A stretch of DNA of 64,000 nt, taken from contig JADNRY010000193.1 of the NCBI GenBank assembly GCA_015501585.1, positions 1-64,000 on the forward strand. Reading direction: 5' to 3'. Shown in pieces: positions 10,840 through 21,843 of the stretch. Source of the stretch: Rhodocollybia butyracea (Eukaryota > Basidiomycota > Agaricomycetes > Agaricales > Omphalotaceae). Each line of letters begins with the position of its first letter. The first letter of the stretch is position 1. The position numbers were made by a program, and so were the translations under genes. Under the pieces are notes generated by a model. It ran no database searches and was not told where the DNA came from. It saw only the letters and a program-made list of their open reading frames with translations.

Positions 10840-11754
10840 TTACCAGATATAAGGGATTAATCTGTAGGGGACCTGCTTCTTGTAAGCAACGTAGGCTGGA
10901 CCCATAGCATGATCCTCGATCATTAGCCGTTCCTATAACAATGGGTTGAGCATAAGTATTGGAGGGGAAGTGAAAAAGTGGGAACACACTTCGACAGAGA
11001 TCTTGTAAGCAAACGCGCCCAAGCAGAGTACAAGGTTAACTAGAGGAGTCCAAGACCAGAAAGCCACCGAAAGAAGCCCAAGGTTGATGAGAACTGAGCT
11101 GATAGTACGCCAATTAAGCATTGATTCGGAAATGATGGAATGATTGAATTACCTGTAAAGGGGGTGTCGAACAATCCTAAATGGACCACTTGAAACAAGT
11201 TCTGAGCGTTCCCTGGTCTATACATAGGTCAGCTACATCATAACATCTAGTATCATTTTGGAGTTGGCAAATGAAAGAAGAACACACCCCGATGAAGTGG
11301 AACTGCTTGTCCAACGTCCTCACAATAACACGCAGAGCCCAAGCACTTCCAAGCACGCCCACACATGCCGCTGTGCGAGTCCAAGCTAATGCTCGTGTAC
11401 TAAGAGGTAGTTCAAACACGGTTCGCGCATACCATTCCGGTTGCTCCATCCGGTTGAGAAAAATACCAACGAGATATGGAAGCGGGGCTGCCGCAACAAC
11501 TAGGGAATGTATCGGAGTGATAAGTGTCTCCATGAGAGTCTTTGGACCAGCAATAATTTCTCCGCCTTCTTTTTCTGATTTATTGCTGGCCTTTACTATG
11601 TCCCGCACTAACGCAAGGCCGTGAAAACGAGAAAATGAAAAGGTCATAGTATAAACTCACCTCCGAACGCGAACATCGCTATAGTCGATGTAGCGACAAT
11701 AGACTCGATCCCCCGTGCATGAGTGATATGAATTCCGGCTATATAGTAGGACAT
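10840..11754 (-). CDS. isoprenylcysteine methyltransferase-like membrane protein, copy 2
   Basis: Five exons join in frame: 11754-11661, 11607-11288, 11217-11153, 11098-10990 and 10932-10840, giving about 226 residues. The start MSYYIAGIHITHARG aligns with MIYLAGIHVS of copy 1, which fixes the ATG. Exon 3 encodes ERSELVSSGPFRIVRHPLYR and the last exon ends EDHAMGPAY..YKKQVPYRLIPYIW, the ICMT signature region. Exons 2 to 5 have the same lengths as in copy 1 (320, 65, 109 and 93 nt), so this is a gene duplication. Unlike copy 1 it keeps the acidic pair before the C-terminal segment, so it is the better candidate for an active enzyme. The expected role is S-adenosylmethionine-dependent carboxyl methylation of prenylcysteine or a related small molecule in a membrane; the substrate cannot be told from sequence. 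Confidence 0.88.
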
Positions 11755-12497
11755 GAAGCTGATGCTGAGTGGACTGACGAAGAATGGAAAACAGAAAACA
11801 GGTTTTCTATTGGTTCACTACACTATAGCTATACTAGCCTCATTAGGTTACTCAGGTGGGCAAGCAGGTGGGTAAACGGCTCATAGGTGGCCTAAATGGG
11901 TAAACAGTATGATTGCTGATGCTTAAAGCAGGTTTATGTCGGTGGTGAGTGAAGATAGATAGTAAATCTCTATCAGCATCTCGTCAGCCAAATCCTGTGT
12001 CCATTATCAACATAGCTGCAGAACCAAGGCTTGAACCCCAGTGAAAACCATCCCAGGTCGGATAAGCTGAAGAAACTTTCGGACGGATGATCATGATGTA
12101 TCAGATGATATGGCATCTGTTCAAGTTCTGCGAGTCTGCTCCGTGTGCGACATCGAGGAAAAAACTCTTATAAGCTTGTCTAAGTGACGGTGTGATGAAT
12201 GTTTACAAGTTTACAAGTTGATATTCTATTCGAAGTAGTTCGTTTCAACGATGCCCAAGGTCATACCACTGCCACCAGTACAGAAGCTTCTCAATGATCT
12301 CTCGTTGGTTCCTCGTCATCCTCAGCTCTTGTCTGAGGAGACAAGAAGTTGTGGTACGTATAAAAAAATAACCTCGTTCAGATTCCAGAAGTGTGGCACT
12401 GAGAATGAATTGGGCGGCCACTATGCTTGAACTGTAGCTATGTACATAACGTGGGTGTGTCGGGGTATAAACAGTGGTTTCAGCGGTCGATGTCAAA
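11755..12497. other. no gene recognised
   Basis: The only notable feature is a G-rich degenerate repetition around 11845-11915 (GGTGGGCAAGCAGGTGGGTA and variants). Open frames here are short. Confidence 0.5.
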
Positions 12498-13840
12498 TCA
12501 TTCCTCATCAGAATCATCCTCGAGAACGTTTACTTCTTTCACCCATCCCTTCTTCTTGAGTGCGGACTAATAACAGCGTTCAGGAACCTGACCCAACTTA
12601 AAATAGAAGATTTACCTCCCAAGGCGATAAAACTGCCTTGGTAAGAGTAGGCACAGGTCCCTCCACTTGCTGGATGATGAAATCGTGGAAAATCGGGTTC
12701 ACGCTAGACACTGTTGAGCACAGAGCGAAGAAAAATGTGACGCACTTACATAGTATACTTTTCAACGCAACCAAAATGTGATGCTCCCTCGATAGCTTCC
12801 AGCGATGCATCGACACCGGCATCTTGAAGACGCTGCAAAAACTCTTGGGAGTATTCCAGGGGATATGCTACGTCTGCCATTCCGTGCAGGAGCTTCACAG
12901 GGACCTTGATGTTTCGAAGCTCCTCAACCGGGTGTGGCCGCCGGTTCAAGAAGATGTCCAAAGTGGTCATTCTGTACTCGTCCAGGTGAGACGCACTCCA
13001 GTTTCTCATGCAGGCAGGAAGGACGAGTGCAAGAATACTGGAAGAACGATAGCTTAACAAGCCGTACATATATCATTTTATTATGAGAAAGAGAAACTCA
13101 CGCTTGTGAGATTGAGAGGGTACGATCATAGAAAGCCAATTCCAAAGTACCCTGAACGGCGAAAGACAGCTCTTCAAGATGAGGTTTTCCATCCCGCCAA
13201 CCATCGACCCACGCGTCATGAATAGCTTGTCTTCCCTCTGCGACGTCTTGAGGCTAAAATGTATGTGTCAAACAGGCATCACGAGCAGTGAAGAAAAGGC
13301 TTTACCTCTTCTAGCCCAAGGGGAGAAACGAGAAATAGGGACAGCACTTTATCAGGATGCGAGACAGCGAGTTGGAGAGCAACGATGGTTCCTAATGAGA
13401 GCGCAAATATATGGCAAGGCGGAAGTTTCATCTCGGTCTAAGAGTACGATGAGTGGGCTAGTGTTCAGACTTGGCTTGGAACTCACCATGAATCTTGCCA
13501 TATCTTCTGCAGCCATCTCTTGACCAAAATCGTTAGGCACCTTCCCTTTCGTATCACCATGACAGCGCATGTCTACGCTGACCAAGTTGAACTGCCTAAT
13601 TTTGGGATCCCCAAACTGGACTACAGAGCGAATAAATTGTGAAAAAAAAAAAAAACCAGAAAAGATGAACGTTTTCAACTAACATGTAAAGACCTCTTGA
13701 GGGATGCAGACGGGATGGAAGAAAAGGACCGTAGGAAACTTTGGATCAATCTTCTTTGCCGAGTTGGACACTGGAGTAGCTATTGTATAGTTGAAGCTAA
13801 CAGGGCCTGAAGCGAGCTGTTGAACTTCAATGGAGGGCAT
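12498..13840 (-). CDS. alpha/beta hydrolase, seven exons
   Basis: Exons 13840-13684, 13620-13487, 13437-13306, 13253-13102, 13052-12750, 12703-12616 and 12566-12498 join without frame breaks to give about 344 residues. The chain begins MPSIEVQQLASGPVSFNYT. It has the strand FPTVLFFHPVC, then SVDMRCHGDT, and a nucleophile elbow ALSLGT with the likely catalytic serine near residue 111. It also has LLHGMADVAYP with the likely acid Asp near 252 and GASHFG with the likely His near 284. These are the three positions expected of an alpha/beta hydrolase. The elbow has Ala in place of the first Gly of GxSxG, as in many fungal relatives. Substrate is unknown. The lysine- and acid-rich C-terminal exon (KKKGWVKEV..DDSDEE) is not part of the catalytic fold. 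Confidence 0.88.
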
Positions 13841-14962
13841 TGTCAAACGAGGGAAAATGTAGAAGAAAGTGCGGTGGGGGCTAACAAGAAATCTCCAGAC
13901 GTGGATTTTATAAGACAGGGACCATTGAACCAGTTAGATGCTTTAATGACATCCCGAGGGGATCTTGATAGCAAGTACCACAAAAGGAAAAGACATCTGA
14001 GAGATCACAATTGCTTGCATGGATTTCAAGATGTACTTCGCGATTCCTTGACAGCATCTTTGGGTACTGCCATAAAGAACGCTCGGTGGTTATGATCGAC
14101 AATCGGATTCTGCCGTCAGCCCTACTAGTGGCGTTCTGGGGGCCTCTTCTTAGTACTTTGTAATCCTGTCGTTCATAATTGAAAGTCCAGTTCGCTTTCT
14201 ACTCGTAGTCGGGACCTTTTTCCTAGTATCATATGGAAAGTTTCAACAAATCCGTTTTTGACTGCAGTGTTCGACACTGATTCTGATGCTGTATCTTTGG
14301 CATCGAGTCGACGCTGACCACCGTGACCGGAACTGATGCTAGTACTATCTGTCCAGCGTCTGTTTGATTGTTTTCACTCGATACCCATGCCCGACCCTGA
14401 TTGACGGCTCGCACGACGACGCACTTCACTTTGCTTTCTTGCGTTTATTGTGGAAATGAAAGTATATCCGATATACATTAGTATAACTCCACTCCTAGTT
14501 ACAGGCTGCTTATCGAGAAAGATTTATGCAGAAATTTGCCAAGGAGTCGTTGGCTACTAAAAATATGAGCATCTAAAGATGAGCATGTGTGAGACAGACA
14601 TAGACTCACGCACAGCCCTCTTGCAGCTTGAAGGAGCAGTTGAAAAGAACGGAGGAGTGGTAGTAAGAGTACTCGATTGAGAAAGATGAAGAAGCAGAAA
14701 AGCAAAACCCAAGGCGCAGAATTTGGTTGCAGGTGAAGCCCCCGAGCCGAACAATGCCGTTGATGCGGCGTGATCAGTATACAAGATGCCGAATTAACAT
14801 TGCGCTTGTCCCCTTCAGATCGTCCGACTGCGGCACGATGTTGTTTCACATAGACTCACCACAAAATTCACAACGCCCAAATCTGGTTGTTCCTACCTAG
14901 TGGGACCACTGTATTGAACGTGGAGCCGTGCATAATGCTACTACTTCTACAAGTACGGATTA
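13841..14962. other. no gene recognised
   Basis: Only short open frames on both strands, none with a recognisable domain or good splice signals. Pyrimidine-rich tracts near 14650-14700 (minus-strand reading) account for the serine/leucine-rich frames. Confidence 0.45.
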
Positions 14963-16639
14963 TCATACCTGTATTCCATTCGTCCCAGCAACTACCACTC
15001 TCAAGCCCTCCTCATCTAAAATCCGCAACGGCTTATAGGCTTCTGCATCAATCTCTCGCCAGGCAAACTTGAGAACAACGGACCGTATACAGCCTCTACC
15101 CATCGTTAATATAGCTGCAGACAGGTACGAAGACTCCGAACCAGGTCTGAACCAGCGTGACTGGATCATGCTAACAAAAGCACAATCATCGAATGGTGCC
15201 TGGTTACGGGAAATCAGACGAAGACTGTGTAGTTTTGAACAAAGATTCAGAAGGTTGGACGTGGAATTATGATGTAGGCTCGAGACGAGCTGTGAAGTGA
15301 TCGGATTCTGCTGGCCCAGTGAATGATCCACTTCTGCGTCATCGATTTCGAGATGGAGTAGGGATGGCATGACTCGAAGGGCTGCAATGAGTTCCAAATC
15401 GGAGAGGGATAGCCCACGGAGGGTAAACGTGGTGATCAAGCAAGACGAGCTCGATACAAATGAGATAAACGCATTCCCTGGCCAGATGGTGGGTTTATTA
15501 GTTGTACTTCTCTCGCTGTCTATCTCAAGTTCATTCAAGGAAGGAAAGGCAAAGGAGTAAAACACCATTTCTGAACATGACTGCTGAAAGTGCTCCTTGA
15601 ACACAAGGGAAGTGATGTTGTGAAACGTACCCTCTGCCATCGGACCCCAGAACTCCTCGTTATCGAGCTCAACTATAAGAGATTTCACTGAAGAGCAGGT
15701 GTGCACAACCATTGCCAAATCCGACGGTGACGCCTGGCCCATACGAAAAATGAGCTTATCTAGTTGATTGTACGGGGCCTTGAATGGAGGAAACGCGTCA
15801 GTTGCAAGTGAACAGAGCCTTGTGGAATGTTCGAAGCATTCGAAGTCAGACAGTTGTACCCATTCACTAGTACTATTGAGATCTAATTCTTCAAGTACAG
15901 GGAAACGCATTTGGGAGAGGATTTCGTATGTCGTGAAGGAATGAACTCCAGAGAATATGAATGTTCTCCAGCGATAAGCATTCTGTGCAAGATGGATTAA
16001 GGAAGGAAGCTCCCTTCCCTGGCCCTGGATATTCAGATCAAGCCTTAATGGCCAATCACCTGATCTCTCTAGGTATCGTTTTAGGGTATCGATTAGACCA
16101 GCCAGAGTTTCTTCAAAAGCAGTAGGGTATATCTCCATCCTCAGGTTAGCCCATAAACTGGGTGACGACAACGCCAATTCACGCCAACGAGAGCATACTG
16201 AACTGACTGCCATTGTAGGAAGGTAGGTGATGATAGGAGATGTGATTGTGGTGGGGGGGCATTGGTCTAACCATGGGTAGCTCTGGAGAAGATTTTCCTG
16301 GCATACGTATTGGAAGATACGCAATAAAGTTTCGTTGGGCAGCTTGCGCATCGGAGACAGGAGAGATCGTAGTTTTGCTCTCTGTATCTCCAGTCGTTGT
16401 TTGTGTCTCTGAAGAAACATGATTTGCTCGTTGAGGCGGTTTACCTCTAAATCATGTTCTTCGATATCTTTATCTGCCAGCGCAAGAATCTTCTCAAGGT
16501 CTTCTGCTTGTTCTGGGGTAACCACGAATGGTCCAAACTCGGAGCGCAGGTCGTTATCCAGTTCGACTAGTTCCTCCGAAGTGAGGTTTACGCGTATCTG
16601 CAAAGGTTTCGCGCATTCTGCACAAAGTGAGACGATCAT
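14963..16639 (-). CDS. F-box family protein, copy 1
   Basis: A single-exon frame of 558 codons. Residues about 20-42 carry the family block RSEFGPFVV, residues 45-95 form a coiled coil (EHDLEVNRLNEQIMFLQRHK), and residues 97-172 form the F-box-like domain, starting LSPMRKLPNETLLRIFQYVC and closing CSRWRELALSSPSLW. The rest has leucine-rich, irregularly repeated segments and ends GTNGIQV. F-box proteins normally bind Skp1 and bring targets to SCF ubiquitin ligases. This fungal subfamily is greatly expanded and its targets are unknown. It lies in tandem with copy 2 (same strand, about 290 bp apart) and has the same C-terminal GLRVVVAGTNGIQV, so the pair is a recent duplication relative to the plus-strand copies further right. 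Confidence 0.85.
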   Translation of the reverse strand: MIVSLCAECAKPLQIRVNLTSEELVELDNDLRSEFGPFVVTPEQAEDLEKILALADKDIEEHDLEVNRLNEQIMFLQRHKQRLEIQRAKLRSLLSPMRKLPNETLLRIFQYVCQENLLQSYPWLDQCPPTTITSPIITYLPTMAVSSVCSRWRELALSSPSLWANLRMEIYPTAFEETLAGLIDTLKRYLERSGDWPLRLDLNIQGQGRELPSLIHLAQNAYRWRTFIFSGVHSFTTYEILSQMRFPVLEELDLNSTSEWVQLSDFECFEHSTRLCSLATDAFPPFKAPYNQLDKLIFRMGQASPSDLAMVVHTCSSVKSLIVELDNEEFWGPMAEGTFHNITSLVFKEHFQQSCSEMVFYSFAFPSLNELEIDSERSTTNKPTIWPGNAFISFVSSSSCLITTFTLRGLSLSDLELIAALRVMPSLLHLEIDDAEVDHSLGQQNPITSQLVSSLHHNSTSNLLNLCSKLHSLRLISRNQAPFDDCAFVSMIQSRWFRPGSESSYLSAAILTMGRGCIRSVVLKFAWREIDAEAYKPLRILDEEGLRVVVAGTNGIQV

Positions 16640-16928
16640 CTAGAAGAAGTAAGTAATTGAATAAGCGCCGTATCCACATGAACGCTTTCGCACGAGCGTT
16701 TGTATAGCGACCAGCTGATTCGATATCTGAATAAGAGCTAGGCCAAGTAAGTAGTGCGAGATATGAGCTTGAGCATAGCAAGTGGCGATTTCCAATACTA
16801 AATGAACGATAGATGAACATGCGATAGTGCAGTGATCAGAGGCGGGTCAAATCTCTAATTTTCGCTCTACAGATTCCAAACATAGCAATGTCCGAGCAAC
16901 ACACGAAGATTCGAGTACAAATTGGGTA

Positions 16929-18584
16929 TCATACCTGTATTCCATTCGTCCCAGCAACCACCACTCTCAAACCCTCCTCGTCCAACTTCCGTAGTGGTTT
17001 GTAGACGTCTGCATCAATCTCTCTCCAAGCGAACCTGAGAATAACTGAGCGTATACAGCGTTTGCCCATCACTGACATAGCTGTAGATAGATCCGAATGA
17101 GGTTTGAACCAGCGCGACTGAACCATCCTAATAAAAGCGTTATCATCGAAAGTACCGGTGTTAAGATGGGAAATTAGAGAAAGGCTGTGTAGTTTTGGAG
17201 CAAGGGAGAGAGACCTGGAGTACGACCGTAGGTTCGATATGAGGTGCGACGTGATTGGACTCTGCTGTTCTTGTGTGACGTGGTAGGAATTACGCCGTTC
17301 TTTGTCGTCGATTTCGAGATGGAGTAGGGATGGCATAACTGAAAGGGCTGTAATGAGTTCCGCATCGGAGAGAGATATGCCTCGAAGCGTGAAAGTAGTG
17401 ATCAGACAGGATGATCTGGATACAAACGAAATGAACGCATCTGCTGGCCAGGTAGTGCGCTTCCTATGATACCCTTCTACCACGAACTCATTCAAGGAGG
17501 GAAAGTCGAAGGAGGAGAGAACCATTTCCGAGGATGGTTGCATGTAATTTTCCATAATCACGAGAGATACGATGTTGCGCCATGTGCCCTGTGCCTCTAA
17601 ATCCAAAAATTCCCGACATATAGGCTCGATTCTGAGAAATTTTAGTGACGGGCAGCTGCGAAGAGCTTCTACCAATTCTGATGCATACTCCATAGCGAAA
17701 TTGAGAGTATCCAGTTGACTGTAGTTAAATTTGGATGCAGGTGTTTTATCAGTGCCAAGAGCGTGGAGTCGTGAGGAATGCTCAAAGCAGTCTAAGTAGC
17801 TCGACTCAACCTTGTGCATAAAGCTGCTAATATCCAATTCCACGAGTAAAGGAAAACGCAGCTGAGAGAGTATTTGGTCGACCGTCAACGAGTAATATCC
17901 CTGATACTTGAATGTTTTCCAGCGGTGAGCGTGTCGAGTCAGAGAAGGAAGAACTGTTGCGGGAGATGCGCCCTGGATATATAGTGCAAGCCTCAATGGC
18001 CAATCAACCGATCTCTCCAAGTATCTGGCAACAGTATCGTTGAAACCATCTTCGGTTGCAACGGGGTTCAAGTTCATCGCGGTGCATATCTCCACCGATA
18101 AATTAGCCCACAAGCTAGGTAACGATAGCGCGAGTTCACGCCAACGAAAGCATACTGAGCTGATTGCCATTGCCGGCAGGTAAGTGATGACGGGAGATGT
18201 GATTTTGGTGGGAGGCCGCCGGTCTGACAACCATGGGTAGGTCTGGAGAACGTTTTCCGCGCACACAATCTGGAAAATGCCCAATAAGATTTCGGCTGGC
18301 AGCTTCCGGATTGGAGACAGTAGAGAGCGCAGCTTGTCCCGCTGGGTCTCCAATCGTTGCTTTTGTGCTCGAACGAGCAAGATTTGATTCTGCAAGCGGG
18401 CGACTTCAGAGTCGTGATCCTCGATATCTTTATCTGCTAGATCCAGGATCTTTTTGAGTTCTTCTGCCCGTTCTGGATGAACCACGAAAGGCCCAAATTT
18501 TGAACGGAGATCATTTTCTAACTGAGCCTGTTCGGAAGAACTAAGATCCACGCGTATCTGGATCTCGATGCAGGGTGAGTCCAT
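16929..18584 (-). CDS. F-box family protein, copy 2
   Basis: A single-exon frame of 551 codons, starting MDSPCIEIQIRVDLSSSE and sharing the family layout: RSKFGPFVV block, coiled coil (DSEVARLQNQILLVRAQKQR), F-box-like domain LSPIRKLPAEILLGIFQIVC through CFRWRELALSLPSLW, then a leucine-rich region and the terminal GTNGIQV. The frame is uninterrupted. The predicted role is a substrate receptor of an SCF-type ubiquitin ligase; the target is unknown. Closest relative in the window is copy 1 next to it. Confidence 0.85.
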   Translation of the reverse strand: MDSPCIEIQIRVDLSSSEQAQLENDLRSKFGPFVVHPERAEELKKILDLADKDIEDHDSEVARLQNQILLVRAQKQRLETQRDKLRSLLSPIRKLPAEILLGIFQIVCAENVLQTYPWLSDRRPPTKITSPVITYLPAMAISSVCFRWRELALSLPSLWANLSVEICTAMNLNPVATEDGFNDTVARYLERSVDWPLRLALYIQGASPATVLPSLTRHAHRWKTFKYQGYYSLTVDQILSQLRFPLLVELDISSFMHKVESSYLDCFEHSSRLHALGTDKTPASKFNYSQLDTLNFAMEYASELVEALRSCPSLKFLRIEPICREFLDLEAQGTWRNIVSLVIMENYMQPSSEMVLSSFDFPSLNEFVVEGYHRKRTTWPADAFISFVSRSSCLITTFTLRGISLSDAELITALSVMPSLLHLEIDDKERRNSYHVTQEQQSPITSHLISNLRSYSRSLSLAPKLHSLSLISHLNTGTFDDNAFIRMVQSRWFKPHSDLSTAMSVMGKRCIRSVILRFAWREIDADVYKPLRKLDEEGLRVVVAGTNGIQV

Positions 18585-19515
18585 CTGGAGGAAGTGAGTA
18601 CAGAGTACGCAAGACGATAACTTTATTCATACGAACATTGAAGCAAGAAGTAGGCGTTAGTACTTGAATAAGCGCCCGATAGTTCTAGACTCGCTTTTCG
18701 CTTCGCTTCGTTCCCAGCTTTAAATAATTAGTGGGGCGCTGTGCTGATATGGAAGGCGATATTCTTTTCACCGACTGATTACTCAGACTTCAAAATCGAC
18801 AGGCCTTCAAGCTACACGTCGTCCGTAGTCTACGATATTCTCCCAGCAAAAAAAAGTCGGAGATTGCTTGTATTTACCAGCTGTTCGTTATGTTGTGAAC
18901 AGAATTTTGTTATGCATCGTATGTATTTCGGCAATAGAAAGACCGACTGCAGCTAATTATATGAAGGAATACGGCAGAGAATTCGAGAAAGTTGACCCGT
19001 CCTTACGCGCTTGTATGCAGGCAGGAGAAACATCGGAAATGGGGCCCTTACTGATGTACGGACGCGTATTTGCTCTCGGATGTACTTGTCAGTCGTACAG
19101 CTTATAAACCAGAGATAGACCTAATTAATATCGCGCCCAAGTCAGACTCATCTGCCAAACTACAAGCTGGAGCGCTCGGAGGAATTCCAAAGCCGCAGCC
19201 TGCACTGTGAATTTTATTCCGTCTCTCTTCCTTGTACTTTTTTCTTTTCATTAAGATGCTTCGTGATCGCTAAATCGCGTTGTTAACGCCGTTTGTGGGT
19301 AATGGCTTTGTCCGATTGCAGCAAAACTCGTGTGGTAAAAATTTACGTGTAATTTTCTCCTTGCTTCTAACCACCACCACCACCAGTTCATCCGCTGAGC
19401 GAGAACAACCTATTCTACCCGATATTCCGTTTAATCCTCTCGTCTTTCTATCCACAAGGCAGAGCCTTGAAACCAACCTTTTCTAGACACGAAAACCCAA
19501 CCGAGTATCACGACC
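18585..19515. other. no gene recognised
   Basis: Contains the 5' flank of F-box copy 2 and, at the right, the promoter of the secreted-protein gene, with a short CCACCA microsatellite near 19370-19385. Open frames are short. Confidence 0.5.
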
Positions 19516-20121
19516 ATGCAGAGCATTTTCACTTTCGCTTTTTGCGTAAAGTTCTTCCTCGCCTTATCGCTCTTCATATCTTCCGTATCCAGTCTTCCGT
19601 CGTCCTCGCCGCCATATAGAGTCGCTGCTCGAGCTGCTCCAGCAGAACTTCTTGGTCGTTCTTATCATATCCAGCCAAGAGCAGTCAACGACGCGTCGCT
19701 TCCAGACAGCCATAATCTCGCTCAGCCTCGAAACTCGTATGCTCCCGAAAAACGCGAGATTTTCGGAGCAGTTCCTCTGAGACGTGCAGAACGGTTCCAG
19801 GCCATTCAGCAGAAACGCGACACACGGCGTCGTCGTCGAGATGACGAGATGACGAATTCGGCGGCAAAGCGATTGTCGCACGGCGGTGGTAGTACTGCAC
19901 CCGTCCCGCCTGTAGACTCGAATGCGGTTTCCGATTCACATATTCCTTCGTCGAGCTCATCGGTGAAGCCCGATACTCCTGATCCTGCGGCAACTCACGC
20001 AAAGCCTAAAGTCGCAAAAGGATCTAGAAAGACATCCAAGGCGTCCAAGACGAAGTCGAAGAAGGGAAAGAAGGAGAGCAAGGGAAGCGGAGACTCTGAG
20101 GGCGATACTGAAGGTGTTTAG
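19516..20121 (+). CDS. secreted basic protein with possible kexin sites
   Basis: One exon, 201 residues. The first 26 residues are a clear signal peptide (hydrophobic core FFLALSLFISSVSS). The mature part is low in hydrophobics and has dibasic KR sites in PEKREIFG, QQKRDTRR and AAKRLSHG, a run RRRRR, a serine/proline-rich middle, and a lysine-rich C-terminus (SKASKTKSKKGKKESKG) that ends in acidic residues. No domain was recognised. The arrangement would suit a Kex2-processed precursor, but the segments between KR sites are not repeats of each other, so this is only a possibility. A cell-wall or small secreted protein is equally likely. Confidence 0.65.
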   Translation: MQSIFTFAFCVKFFLALSLFISSVSSLPSSSPPYRVAARAAPAELLGRSYHIQPRAVNDASLPDSHNLAQPRNSYAPEKREIFGAVPLRRAERFQAIQQKRDTRRRRRDDEMTNSAAKRLSHGGGSTAPVPPVDSNAVSDSHIPSSSSSVKPDTPDPAATHAKPKVAKGSRKTSKASKTKSKKGKKESKGSGDSEGDTEGV

Positions 20122-20629
20122 CGTGTATCGGAAAGTATAGGGTTTCTAGAATCGCAATGGACTCTTTGGACATTTTGGCCGTGTTGACATATGGTATTAT
20201 ATTTCTTTCATCTGGATTTGTATCTGCAAATGGATTGTGTTGACTCGAACAGATATATGTAATGACATGATTGACCTGTACAGCTGTACGTCGTACTTGT
20301 GGGTCCTACTATTGAGACCGGTTAAAGTACGATATACGAATGTTCTTCGCACTAAGAACAGGCAGTGTACTTGCGTAGGCCTGCGTAGGCCCGACGGTAT
20401 GCTGCGCTCCATCTAGAGGCTTGACCTTGCCCGCATACACGAGTTATACAAAGGACAAAAGTGACGTTCCATCAATAGAACATCTTGTGGGTCCGACAGT
20501 GCGATCACTGCGCCTCAGCCAGGCCTCGTAATCGTGTACCTACACACGGAAACAGGTTAATTTCCTAGTGATGTAGCGCCTATATATGTAACACGAATTC
20601 ACATACCAGTTAATTATACCTCGTGCAAA
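20122..20629. other. no gene recognised
   Basis: Convergent 3' flanks of the secreted-protein gene and the gene that follows on the minus strand. A small direct duplication, CCTGCGTAGG, lies near 20380. Confidence 0.5.
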
Positions 20630-21392
20630 TCAATCCATGTCTACATCTATGGAGTGCAGCTCTTCGGGCTCAAGAGGCTCAAGAGCAACTACGCCTAGCC
20701 CTCCCAGCTCTTCGAGCGTATTGGAGAAAATATCATTCAGCCCATCCTCAAGCACGTCGCCAAGAGGTTGCCTATTCACGCCGATCGGCTTTCCTTCCAG
20801 CCACTCTTCCAAAGTCGTTACGCCTCCCAACAGCAAGCTTTTAAGTCTCGTACGCTCTGTCTGGCTCATCGGAGTAGACTTTATACCTTTGGTTACATCC
20901 TCAGCGTCAACGATGAGATCTTCGCCAATTCCTTCTTGTGGATTCCAAACCTGAGACTGGAGAACTGCACACCAGGATTGGTCAAGATCGTCAAGAAATT
21001 CCATAGCTATTGGGAGATTCTCGTCCGATGTTGGAGGGTAGCCAGGTATGCATGTTAGGACGTCATTCGTCAGCCGAAGTAAAAGCTGTGTGCGGAGAGA
21101 TGTTGAGGGGTCTACCGGTGGGATTTGTAGTATAAGTCCTAATATTCTTTGCGCAGCTTGAAGATATGTTTCAAGCGTTCGAAGATTAGAAGTTTCCGAT
21201 GATCTAGCTCGGCACAGCTCAGTTAAAAATCATTGTTTGTTTCTAGACGAACCGTTTTTTGTAGCCTCTCGTCATCTCGAGAAATTCATTATCCAGGAAA
21301 GCAACTAATCTTCGTTCTTGATTTTGGGTCAGTGGTTGGATCTTTGGCTTTGGTGGCACCGAAGAGTCCGGAGGATCTTCGTTTGTACCCAT
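20630..21392 (-). CDS. conserved hypothetical protein, two exons
   Basis: Exon 1 (21392-21253) encodes MGTNEDPPDSSVPPKPKIQP and a helical segment. Exon 2 (21203-20630) continues in frame as SSETSNLRTLETYLQAAQ. The intron is 21252-21204, with donor GTTCGT and acceptor GCTAG. The product is about 237 residues, mostly helical, soluble and acidic at the C-terminus. Motifs such as LTNDVLTCIPGYPP, FLDDLDQSWCAVLQSQVWNP and SQTERTRLKSLLLGG look conserved, and I believe similar proteins occur in other Agaricomycetes, but I cannot name a function. Confidence 0.6.
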
Positions 21393-21843
21393 TATGGACG
21401 AATTCAAGATAGGTTTGAGCCGAAGCGCCCGAGCGCTTATCAGTGATCACTCACCAAGTAACTGTGGTCCATAGAAGGTTCAAAAGCCTAAGCGCGTAAA
21501 CTTCTCTGTGCCGCAGCTTCTGAGGCTAAATGAAACTCTTTATCCCAAGTTTAGCCAAAGCTAACGTTGTTTGTACCGGACCACAGCTTGCAATGTCTGC
21601 GGCAGCTCCTAGTTGCCAGGATGTGCTGTAAACCTAAACCTTCTTTGACCTAAATTAGGTTCACTTTGACTTTCCACAGAGGAATGGTTCTTAGACTGAT
21701 TCTCATGTTCAATGCGGACATACAAATTTGGTCTTCAAGGTTCGGTGCATGCCGGTAACTTTATCGGAGAGCACACCTTTACTGTGTCCAAAAATGCATA
21801 AAAGCTGCATTCTGTCTAAAGATGTGGTCTCCATACGAACAAA
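21393..21843. other. no gene recognised
   Basis: Divergent upstream region of the conserved hypothetical gene (minus) and the P450 gene (plus). Repeated AGGTT/CCTAAA elements near 21630-21665 are too short to interpret. Confidence 0.5.
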
